A stretch of DNA of 5,511 bases from Chryseobacterium sp. UBA6632 (GTDB lineage Bacteria; Bacteroidota; Bacteroidia; Flavobacteriales; Weeksellaceae). Both the position numbers and the translations under genes were made by a program. The notes under the pieces were generated by a model. It was not told the DNA's origin. It made no database searches and worked only from the letters and a program-made list of their open reading frames with translations. Shown here in pieces: positions 1 through 5,511 of the stretch; the stretch's first letter is position 1, and the number at the start of each line of letters is the position of its first letter. Location: assembly GCA_002455915.1 (NCBI GenBank), contig DKLU01000417.1:5998-11508 (forward strand). The letters run 5' to 3'.

Positions 1-2253
1 CCAAGACCAGTTAATTATCTTTTTTTACTTTTTGCCGGATTCTTCCTTTTGGGAATGGTAGCGGTCAGAAACTGGAAATATGCACTTCTCGGTGCTACCT
101 TTTTCGGGCTTTCCACTTATTTTTATATCATTATTGCAGCGGGACACAATGGAAAAGTAAATACCATTGAATATTTTGCACCGCTTTTAGCCGGAATTTT
201 ACTGGTTTATATCAGGAAAAGTTATATTTGGGGATTCATTGTTACTACCCTATTCATGGGGCTTCAGATTGCAGCGAACCACCCGCAGATGACGTATTAT
301 CTTTTCATCGCTTTAGGATTTTTATTCTTATCTGAACTTATCCGAGCGATTCAGAAAAAAACTCCGATGAAGCATTTTTTAATTTCTTCGGGAATTATCG
401 CTGCTTCAGCTATTATCGGAGTGGGTATGAACTCTCAGAGAATCATGGCGAATTCTGAATATGTGAAAGAAACCGTTCGAGGAAAGCAAATCTTAACCAA
501 CGACAGCCATACGGAAGGAAATTCAGGAATGGATAAAGAAAGTATGCTGATGTGGAGCTATGGGCAGCTGGAAACATTAAACCTTTTCATTCCAAGACTA
601 ATGGGAGGCGGAAGTCAGGAGCCTGAAGCAAAAGAAATGATGAACAGAGTTCAGGAATTAGTTCAGGAAAATGTAGGCTCACAAGCTGAAATGGACAGAA
701 TTTCTAAAGGTTTCAGCGGAGTAACATATTGGGGCGACCAACCCGGAACTTCGGGACCTGCTTATCAGGGAGCCATCGTTTGTTTCTTGGCTGTTTTAGG
801 ATTCTTTTTTGCCTGGAAAAAATACCGTTACTGGATTTTAGGAGCTTCCATTTTAACAATTTTACTGGCTTGGGGAAGCAACTTCATGCCTTTATCAGAC
901 TTTTTTATTGATTTCGTCCCGTTTTATAATAAATTCAGAGCGCCATCTTCGATCTTAGTGGTTGTGGAGTTATTATTCCCGTTGATTGCGATGGTTGGGC
1001 TTTACAGATTTTTCACAGATGAAAAACTGACGCAGGAATACAAACAGAAAATTCTTTTGTATGTAAGCGGAGGAACTCTAGGTTTATTATTAATTCTTTT
1101 AGTTTTAGGTAAATCTTTATTAGGTTTCCACACAGAAAGCGAAAAAACATACTTCCCACCTTTCCTATTAGATTATCTGGTGGATGAAAGATTTAAACTT
1201 TTTAGAATTGATGCTATTAAAGCGTTCATCTACGTTGCCATTGCAGCCGCAGCTTTATTTATGGTTTTAAAGCAAAAATTAAATCAGAATATTGCTTTAG
1301 TCATCATAGGAGTAGTGAGTTTATTTGATCTTTGGACAGTAAATAAACGCTATCTGAATGACGAAAATTATGTAGATAAAATCTTTGCTGAAAATCCTTT
1401 CCAGACAGAAAGTTCAGAATTATTGGTTGAAAAAGTTCAGGGCAACCCGAATTTGGAATCTATTTTATCGACGGTAAATGTCAATAAAACATTAGAAACC
1501 ATTGCCGATAAAGACAAAAAGCATTACAGAATTTATAACCAGACTTTAGGAACGACGAGCGAAACAAATACGTCTTATTTCAAAGCTTCTATCGGTGGTT
1601 ACCACGCGGTAAAACTGAGAAGATATGATGATTTACTGAATGAATATCTTTCCAGTATGGATAGCGTAAAAACGCCAAAAATCCTGAACTTGCTGAATGC
1701 AAAATACATGATTTTCGGCGGACCGGAACAGCCACAAGTTGTTCCAAATCCAAAAGCGAACGGAAATGCTTGGTTTGTAAGCGACCTGAAATTTGTAGAA
1801 ACTCCAAATCAGGAGATTAAAGCAATCGGAGATATTGATAACAAAAAAACAGCGGTAATTGCTGCTGCCGATAAAGAATATTTCAACGGAAAACCTGTTC
1901 AGGCAGATTCTACAGCAGTGATCAATCTGACAAAATATCTTCCAAATGAATTAGAGTTTAAATCTCAGTCTAAAACGCCACAATTAGCAGTATTTTCAGA
2001 GATTTATTATCCACACGGCTGGAAAATGTTTGTGGACGAAAAAGAAGTTCCTTACATCAAGGCAGATTATTTGCTTCGTGCGGTTCACGTTCCTGCCGGA
2101 AATCACAATATCAGAATGATCTTCGAACCGGAAGTAATTGAAAAAGGGAAATGGATCTCGCTTCTTTGCTTCGGTTTATTTATTGCGTTAAGCGGCTTCG
2201 GAATTTTTTGGATAAATAAGAAGAAAAAGGAAGTTCAAATTAAAGAGGCTTAA
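1..2253 (+). CDS. YfhO-family membrane protein (5'-truncated by window edge)
   Basis: The frame is open from base 1 and ends at TAA 2251-2253, giving 750 residues. A TTG at 49 is internal, not the start, because the hydrophobic sequence runs on upstream of it. The family is usually about 800-860 residues, so perhaps 60-100 N-terminal residues are missing, including the first loop where GT-C-type enzymes carry their acidic catalytic residues. Visible features (fragment numbering): many hydrophobic spans in about 7-420; a GHNGK motif at 48-52 followed by a YFAPLLAG stretch; an NHPQMTYY motif near 93-100; KFRAP at 311-315; a long soluble region from about 440 to 715 with the family's C-terminal SEIYYPHGW signature (W674) and AGNH near 697; a last membrane span at 718-738 and a lysine-rich tail. 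Characterised Firmicutes YfhO/GtlB proteins transfer sugar from a polyprenyl carrier to teichoic acid outside the membrane. The acceptor in Bacteroidota is unknown to me. Family call is strong; substrate is not inferable. Confidence 0.9.
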   Translation, partial: PRPVNYLFLLFAGFFLLGMVAVRNWKYALLGATFFGLSTYFYIIIAAGHNGKVNTIEYFAPLLAGILLVYIRKSYIWGFIVTTLFMGLQIAANHPQMTYYLFIALGFLFLSELIRAIQKKTPMKHFLISSGIIAASAIIGVGMNSQRIMANSEYVKETVRGKQILTNDSHTEGNSGMDKESMLMWSYGQLETLNLFIPRLMGGGSQEPEAKEMMNRVQELVQENVGSQAEMDRISKGFSGVTYWGDQPGTSGPAYQGAIVCFLAVLGFFFAWKKYRYWILGASILTILLAWGSNFMPLSDFFIDFVPFYNKFRAPSSILVVVELLFPLIAMVGLYRFFTDEKLTQEYKQKILLYVSGGTLGLLLILLVLGKSLLGFHTESEKTYFPPFLLDYLVDERFKLFRIDAIKAFIYVAIAAAALFMVLKQKLNQNIALVIIGVVSLFDLWTVNKRYLNDENYVDKIFAENPFQTESSELLVEKVQGNPNLESILSTVNVNKTLETIADKDKKHYRIYNQTLGTTSETNTSYFKASIGGYHAVKLRRYDDLLNEYLSSMDSVKTPKILNLLNAKYMIFGGPEQPQVVPNPKANGNAWFVSDLKFVETPNQEIKAIGDIDNKKTAVIAAADKEYFNGKPVQADSTAVINLTKYLPNELEFKSQSKTPQLAVFSEIYYPHGWKMFVDEKEVPYIKADYLLRAVHVPAGNHNIRMIFEPEVIEKGKWISLLCFGLFIALSGFGIFWINKKKKEVQIKEA

Positions 2254-2261
2254 ATCACACT

Positions 2262-2328
2262 TTGTCATTCCGTAGGGAATCTAAGCAAAATATTTTTAAT
2301 AATAACCTAGATTCATTCAGAATGACAA
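2262..2328. repeat. Imperfect palindromic repeat (GTCATTC/GAATGAC type)
   Basis: TTGTCATTC (2262-2270) pairs perfectly with GAATGACAA (2320-2328). After a 6/5-nt internal mismatch, GAATCTA (2277-2283) pairs perfectly with TAGATTC (2308-2314), leaving a 24-nt A/T-rich loop. The element fills most of the gap between the YfhO-family gene and the glycosyltransferase gene. It is not followed by a T-run, so it is not a typical intrinsic terminator. Its sequence resembles a GTCATTCCGNANGGAATCT repeat that I recall as dispersed in Flavobacteria, but the copy number cannot be seen here. It could be a REP-like or MITE-like element, or an mRNA-stabilising hairpin within a two-gene transcript. Confidence 0.7.
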
Positions 2329-2343
2329 CAGAATGCATAATTA

Positions 2344-3687
2344 ATGGAACAAAAAAAAATATTAATCATCACCTATTACTGGCCTCCTGCGGGAGGTCCT
2401 GGTGTTCAAAGGTGGTTGAAGTTTGCAAAATATTTACCTGAATTTGGATGGAAACCCATCATTTTCACACCCGAAAATCCGAGCTATCCTTTGTTGGATG
2501 AAAGCTTGATGAAAGACGTTCCAAAGGATCTTGAAATTGTAAAAACTAAGATTTGGGAACCTTATCAACTGGCTGAAAAACTTAATAAAAGTAATAAAAA
2601 ATTCAAGGCAGGGCAATTTGATGTTGGCAAAAATCAAACCTGGAAATCTAAACTTTCGATTTGGGTAAGAGGCAACTTTTTCATTCCCGATGCGAGAGTT
2701 TTTTGGGTAAAACCTTCCACAAAATTTTTAGAGCAATATTTAAATGAAAATAAAATTGATGTTGTGGTTACTTCAGGGCCGCCGCATTCTTTGCATCTGA
2801 TTGGTTTACATTTAAAAAAGAAACTTCCCAATTTAAAATGGATTGCCGATTTCCGTGATCCTTGGACAGAAATTTCTTATTATAAACATTTAAAACTCAC
2901 TAAAAGTTCAGATAAAAAACATCGCCAGCTTGAAAGTGATGTTTTCAAAACTGCGGATATTACCTTAGCGACAAGCTATACTGATGCAAAAAACTTCCGT
3001 AAAAACGGAGCGAATGCTATTTGCATCACCAACGGATTTGATGAAACCGATGCTTCGACTGCGCTCAGCATGACAAAGAAAAATGAACAGCATTCTTCTC
3101 AAACCTTAAAACCCTCAAACTCTCAAACTCTCAAACCCAAATTCACTTTAAGCTATATCGGTGTTTTGGAGCAATTAAGAAATCCTGAAAACCTTTGGAA
3201 GGCATTGGATGATTTGGTAAAAACAAATACCGATTTTGCTGAAAATTTTAACTTAAAATTTGTTGGGCGAATTGATGATAAAATTTTACATGAAATAGAA
3301 AATTCAAGTTTAAAAAACAGCATCGTTAATTTAGGATATTTATCTCATGACAAAGCAATTAATGAAATGCAAAGCTCTGATATTTTATTAATTACGAACT
3401 TCCCAAATGAATCTTCAAAAGGAATTATTCCAGGGAAAATTTTTGAATATTTGGCGACAGGAAAACAAATTATTTCCTTTGGTCCGGATCAGGCAGATGT
3501 TTCTAAAATTTTGGATGAAACTAATGCAGGAAAGCATTTTTCTTATACTGATTCTGAAAAAATAAAAGAGTTTATTTTAGAAAAATTTGAGCTTTGGAAA
3601 AATGGAAATCTTTTAGAGAATACACAGAATATTGAGCAGTTTTCAAGAAAGAATTTAACGGAGAAATTAGCTGAAATTTTAGGTTAA
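2344..3687 (+). CDS. GT-B fold glycosyltransferase (family 4-like)
   Basis: 447 residues, probably a cytoplasmic enzyme moving sugar from an activated nucleotide donor to an envelope glycan or lipid precursor. The start is fixed: an in-frame TAA (2338-2340) lies 3 nt before ATG 2344; no clear Shine-Dalgarno is seen. N-terminal Rossmann domain: strand KILIITYYWPP (5-15), glycine-rich AGGPGVQR (16-23), SGPPHS near 144-149, and FRDPW at 170-174, all typical of Bacteroidota glycosyltransferases annotated as family 4/group 1. NGFDE (230-234) closes domain 1. Domain 2 begins at FTLSYIG (from 267) and holds the donor-binding PGKIFEYLATGK segment (363-374, E368 as the EX7E-like glutamate). Residues 236-266 between the domains are unusual: polar, Ser/Lys/Gln-rich, and encoded by repeat DNA. 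It lies 90 bp after the YfhO-family gene on the same strand with no visible promoter between, suggesting one operon. Donor and acceptor cannot be told. Confidence 0.9.
   Translation: MEQKKILIITYYWPPAGGPGVQRWLKFAKYLPEFGWKPIIFTPENPSYPLLDESLMKDVPKDLEIVKTKIWEPYQLAEKLNKSNKKFKAGQFDVGKNQTWKSKLSIWVRGNFFIPDARVFWVKPSTKFLEQYLNENKIDVVVTSGPPHSLHLIGLHLKKKLPNLKWIADFRDPWTEISYYKHLKLTKSSDKKHRQLESDVFKTADITLATSYTDAKNFRKNGANAICITNGFDETDASTALSMTKKNEQHSSQTLKPSNSQTLKPKFTLSYIGVLEQLRNPENLWKALDDLVKTNTDFAENFNLKFVGRIDDKILHEIENSSLKNSIVNLGYLSHDKAINEMQSSDILLITNFPNESSKGIIPGKIFEYLATGKQIISFGPDQADVSKILDETNAGKHFSYTDSEKIKEFILEKFELWKNGNLLENTQNIEQFSRKNLTEKLAEILG
3052..3076 (+). repeat. Repeat arm embedded in the glycosyltransferase coding sequence
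   Basis: GCTTCGAC, then TGC, GCTCAGC, A, TGACAA. The stretch matches the left arm of the intergenic palindrome at 3726-3749 (GCTTCGAC, AG, GCTCAGC, C, TGACAA) with one 1-nt length difference and about two substitutions. Only one arm is present, so it cannot form the full hairpin seen downstream. It is read in frame as part of A237-T245 in the interdomain linker. Chance is unlikely given over 20 matching bases within a 5.5-kb window and the placement at a domain boundary. Its origin by insertion or gene conversion is inferred. Confidence 0.7.
3098..3137 (+). repeat. Five tandem 8-bp repeats inside the glycosyltransferase gene
   Basis: Five adjacent octamers with consensus CTCAAACY; the second is diverged (TTAAAACC) and the third and fourth are identical (CTCAAACT). 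As 8 is not a multiple of 3, the peptide repeats only every 24 nt, giving SQTLKPSN followed by SQTLKP. Gain or loss of one unit would shift the frame: loss leads to TGA at 3186-3188 and gain leads to TAA at 3149-3151, both of which remove the second Rossmann domain. Whether copy number varies in nature cannot be told from one sequence. Confidence 0.85.
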
Positions 3688-3726
3688 TTGACTTTAAAAT
3701 TACATTTTCATATTTGAAAATAAAGG

Positions 3727-3808
3727 CTTCGACAGGCTCAGCCTGACAACGCTAATAATTATTTATTTAACATTAGAATTGTCGCACAGAGCCTATCGAA
3801 GTGTTTTT
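3727..3808. terminator. Long imperfect palindrome with T-run, probable (bidirectional) terminator
   Basis: Arms 3727-3756 and 3772-3801 pair as CTTCGA/TCGAAG, AGGCTC/GAGCCT, then TGACAA/TTGTCG with one G-U, then CTAAT/ATTAG, interrupted by mismatches, with a 15-nt A/T loop (3757-3771). TTTTT follows at 3804-3808 on the plus strand, 117 nt after the glycosyltransferase stop. The lipoprotein gene on the minus strand ends 25 nt beyond the T-run, and on that strand the palindrome is followed by a weaker T-rich stretch (CCTTTATTTTC). The position between convergent genes fits a shared terminator. The arm sequence is the same as the repeat inside the upstream gene, so it is also a dispersed repeat. 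Confidence 0.65.
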
Positions 3809-3832
3809 ATATAATATTAGAAAAAGTTATCA

Positions 3833-4468
3833 TTAAATCGTCCACTGATCATTGATCACCGCAACTAGATAATATTTCCCTTCGAATTCCTCAAAGACAA
3901 AACGAAGACATTTCCAGTCCATTTCCGAATTGGCTTCAGAACCTTTGATGAAGTTTTCTGTAAAATCAGCTTTTGGATATATTTGCTTTAAATTATTCAG
4001 AGAATTTCCTTTTCCCTGAAATTCATTAAACGAAACCTGCCCTGTCACAAAATCTTTTGAATAAACCCACTTGGTAAGATAATCGTTGATTGTCGCTTTA
4101 TAAGGATCTCCGGAACCATCCATCGCACCCCATGTGAAAAGCATTTTTGTCGGTTGATATTTTATAAAATCGGCTTTTGAAAGTTGTTTATCTTCTTTTG
4201 GATCTACAAACGCATACATCGAAAACCGAACACCTTTTTCCGGATGAATAAAATCGGCAAATCTTTTATAATCTTTGTCTTTCAAACTTTGTACAACATC
4301 ACTATTGATCTGTTTCAAAGCCGCTTCTTTATTAGCAATTGTTGAATTGCTAGCTGCGCTATCCGTTTTTAATAAAGTAGAATCTGTTTTATCATCAACG
4401 AATTTATCAGGATTCTTTTTACAGGCTACAACACTAAGGATCAACAGAGATACAATTATTTTTTTCAT
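3833..4468 (-). CDS. Putative lipoprotein of unknown function
   Basis: 211 residues. An N-terminal type II signal peptide is clear: MKK, a hydrophobic core (4-14) and lipobox VVAC with lipidated Cys16. The next residues (KKNPDK) do not clearly match the acidic surface-export signal described for some Flavobacteria, so periplasmic-facing anchoring is as likely as surface display. Residues 19-47 are a Ser/Thr/Asp-rich tether. The globular part, about 48-211, has IHPEKGVRFSMY (74-85), WGAMDGSGDP (113-122), a DYLTKWVY stretch (129-136), MDWKCLRFVFEE (183-194) and the C-terminal YYLVAVINDQWTI. I recall this ending and the HP-GVRFS and WG-DGSG motifs in uncharacterised Bacteroidota and Firmicutes proteins; an NTF2-like alpha+beta fold is a guess. 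It is convergent with the glycosyltransferase gene and divergent from the reductase gene, so it is probably monocistronic. Function unknown. Confidence 0.85.
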   Translation of the reverse strand: MKKIIVSLLILSVVACKKNPDKFVDDKTDSTLLKTDSAASNSTIANKEAALKQINSDVVQSLKDKDYKRFADFIHPEKGVRFSMYAFVDPKEDKQLSKADFIKYQPTKMLFTWGAMDGSGDPYKATINDYLTKWVYSKDFVTGQVSFNEFQGKGNSLNNLKQIYPKADFTENFIKGSEANSEMDWKCLRFVFEEFEGKYYLVAVINDQWTI

Positions 4469-4484
4469 ATTTATTTACTGTTTG

Positions 4485-4508
4485 TCGGATATATTTCACC
4501 AAATCCGA
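4485..4508. promoter_or_regulatory. Small inverted repeat upstream of the lipoprotein gene
   Basis: TCGGAT (4485-4490) and ATCCGA (4503-4508) form a perfect 6-bp dyad separated by 12 nt, lying 17-40 nt upstream of the lipoprotein start codon on the minus strand. It could be an operator half-site pair or a 5'-leader hairpin. No TAnnTTTG promoter element could be identified for this gene, so the transcription start is unknown. A 6-bp dyad can arise by chance. Confidence 0.3.
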
Positions 4509-4513
4509 TGCCA

Positions 4514-4558
4514 CATTTTGAGTTGGAGCGTTTCGAGGGGTCAGAGTGTTTGAAAGTT
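4514..4558 (-). repeat. Degenerate ~8-bp repeat tract in the divergent intergenic region
   Basis: Read on the minus strand, the tract has successive blocks such as CTTTCAAA, ACTCTGAC, CCCTCGAA, CGCTCCAA and CTCAAAA, each resembling the CTCAAACT unit that is tandemly repeated in the glycosyltransferase gene, with substitutions and 1-2-nt spacing changes. It does not encode anything visible. The similarity is by eye and the period is irregular, so this is a tentative call. Confidence 0.35.
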
Positions 4559-4620
4559 TCAACTTAATAGATAGAGTTTGATTATTGATAAGATAGTTTT
4601 TTACAGTGATTGAAAACTCC

Positions 4621-4647
4621 TTTGCTTACTGTTTTTTTGTAATTTTG
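4621..4647 (+). promoter_or_regulatory. Bacteroidota-type promoter for the reductase gene
   Basis: TAATTTTG at 4640-4647 matches the TAnnTTTG -7 element of the Bacteroidota primary sigma factor exactly. A TTTG at 4621-4624 could be the -33 element, but the 15-nt gap is shorter than the usual ~19-20 nt. The -7 element ends 4 nt before ATG 4652, so the transcript would begin at or within a few bases of the start codon, implying a leaderless or near-leaderless mRNA. Confidence 0.55.
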
Positions 4648-4651
4648 CCAC

Positions 4652-5511
4652 ATGGAAATTCTGGATATTCTTATTGTCGGAGGCGGTCCAATTGGTTTGA
4701 ATTGCGCACTTGAAGCAAAAAAAAATAATCTTAGCTATTTAATTATTGAAAAAGGAACGATTGTTAATTCATTATACAATTATCCTTTGTACATGAGATT
4801 TTTCTCCACTGCTGAGAAGCTTGAAATTGATGAAATTCCGTTTATCTCCACTGCTCCAAAACCTGGAAGACAGGAAGCTTTAGAATATTATCAAGGAATT
4901 GCAAGACAGCGAAATATCAACATTTATCTTTACGAAAAGGTTGAAAAAATTTCAAAGGAAAATGATGTTTTTGAGGTAACCACTTCAAAAGGAAAATATT
5001 ACGCTAAAAATGTGATTATCTCAACAGGATTTTATGACATTCCGAATTTAATGAATATTCCTGGCGAAAATTTACCAAAAGTAAAACATTATTATACCGA
5101 ACCTTATCCTTATGCTCAACAGAAAATTGTAGTGATCGGATCAAGCAATTCTTCGGTAGATGCGGCATTGGAAACGTATAGAAAAGGTGCTGATGTTACA
5201 ATGATCGTTCGCCATTCGGAAATTTCCGGCAATGTAAAATATTGGGTAAAACCGGATATTGAAAACAGAATTTCGGAAGGAAGTATCAAGGCTCATTTTA
5301 ATGCTGAATTAATTGAGATTAAAGAAGATTCTGTCATTTTTAAAGATAAAAACGGAGAAATTCATGAGATTGAAAATGATTTTGTTTTGGCGATGACAGG
5401 CTATCTTCCCGATTTTGATTTTCTTACAAAATCCGGAATTGATTTACAGGGAGATTGCTTAAATCCGGTTTACAATACAGAAACCATGGAAACTAATGTT
5501 CAGAATTTATA
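4652..5511 (+). CDS. ypdA: YpdA-like FAD/NADPH disulfide reductase (3'-truncated by window edge)
   Basis: 286 codons are visible and the frame is still open at the edge; the family is about 320-330 residues, so some 35-40 are missing. The start is fixed by an in-frame TAA at 4640-4642 just upstream. Domains: FAD-binding Rossmann motif GGGPIG (10-15) with E33 ending the second strand; IEKGTIVNSLYNYP (32-45) and RFFSTAEKL (49-57), both YpdA hallmarks; STGFYDIPN (124-132); an NADPH-binding motif IGSSNSSVDAAL (162-173) with R187; NVKYWVKPDIENRI (194-207); and MTGYLPD (248-254). Characterised YpdA reduces bacillithiol disulfide in the cytosol using NADPH, keeping the low-molecular-weight thiol pool reduced. 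There is no CxxC pair as in thioredoxin reductase. The Cys14 of the S. aureus enzyme is Ile14 here, with a cysteine at 18 instead. Thiol substrate in this organism is inferred. It appears monocistronic at its 5' side, with its own promoter. Confidence 0.9.
   Translation, partial: MEILDILIVGGGPIGLNCALEAKKNNLSYLIIEKGTIVNSLYNYPLYMRFFSTAEKLEIDEIPFISTAPKPGRQEALEYYQGIARQRNINIYLYEKVEKISKENDVFEVTTSKGKYYAKNVIISTGFYDIPNLMNIPGENLPKVKHYYTEPYPYAQQKIVVIGSSNSSVDAALETYRKGADVTMIVRHSEISGNVKYWVKPDIENRISEGSIKAHFNAELIEIKEDSVIFKDKNGEIHEIENDFVLAMTGYLPDFDFLTKSGIDLQGDCLNPVYNTETMETNVQNL

Noticed and set aside
49..51. TTG as start codon of the YfhO-family gene
   Set aside because: The same frame is open to base 1 and encodes hydrophobic membrane sequence upstream, so the gene simply begins outside the window.
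1589..1807. Open frame of 72 codons on the minus strand
   Set aside because: It is fully antisense to the well-supported YfhO-family coding region and has no promoter or family resemblance. The same holds for short frames at 729-911, 2434-2637 and 2634-2831.
2254..2343. Promoter for the glycosyltransferase gene
   Set aside because: No TAnnTTTG element is present in the gap; the sequence is mostly the palindromic repeat.
3098..3137. Octamer array as a CRISPR or protein-repeat domain
   Set aside because: The units are only 8 bp with no spacers, and the peptide repeat is less than two copies, so it is a simple DNA tandem repeat.
3704..3721. Hairpin ATTTTCA-TATT-TGAAAAT just after the glycosyltransferase stop, as an intrinsic terminator
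   Set aside because: The stem has only A/T pairs except one, and no T-run follows it; the larger palindrome at 3727-3808 is the better terminator.
4275..4553. Open frame of 92 codons on the plus strand
   Set aside because: It lies mostly antisense to the lipoprotein gene, whose signal peptide, lipobox and motif-rich C-terminus show it is the real one; the antisense product has no recognisable features.

Overview
The window looks like chromosomal DNA from a flavobacterium of the Weeksellaceae (Chryseobacterium-like). The evidence is AT-rich composition, weak or absent Shine-Dalgarno signals, a Bacteroidota-type promoter element (TAnnTTTG), Bacteroidota-style protein families, and short palindromic repeats of the CTTCGAC...TGACA and GTCATTC...GAATCTA kinds that I remember from such genomes. 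The genus is an inference from memory, not a database result.

Layout: (1) positions 1-2253, plus strand, the last ~750 residues of a YfhO-family multi-spanning membrane protein whose N-terminus lies off the left edge. (2) A 90-bp gap filled by an imperfect palindrome. (3) 2344-3687, plus strand, a GT-B glycosyltransferase whose interdomain linker appears to be built from repeat DNA: one arm of a palindromic repeat followed by five tandem 8-bp units. (4) 3688-3832, a convergent intergenic region dominated by a long imperfect palindrome followed by a T-run, probably a terminator. (5) 3833-4468, minus strand, a small lipoprotein of unknown function. (6) A 183-bp divergent intergenic region with a small inverted repeat, a degenerate ~8-bp repeat tract and a promoter abutting the next start. 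(7) 4652 to the right edge, plus strand, a YpdA-like flavoprotein disulfide reductase, truncated by the window.

The YfhO protein and the glycosyltransferase run in the same direction with no recognisable promoter between them, so they may be co-transcribed and act together in envelope glycosylation. The lipoprotein and the YpdA-like reductase are divergently transcribed and show no obvious link to that function. No new multi-gene system is visible. The most notable signals are the repeat-derived, potentially frame-switching linker inside the glycosyltransferase and the displaced cysteine in the YpdA-like protein.
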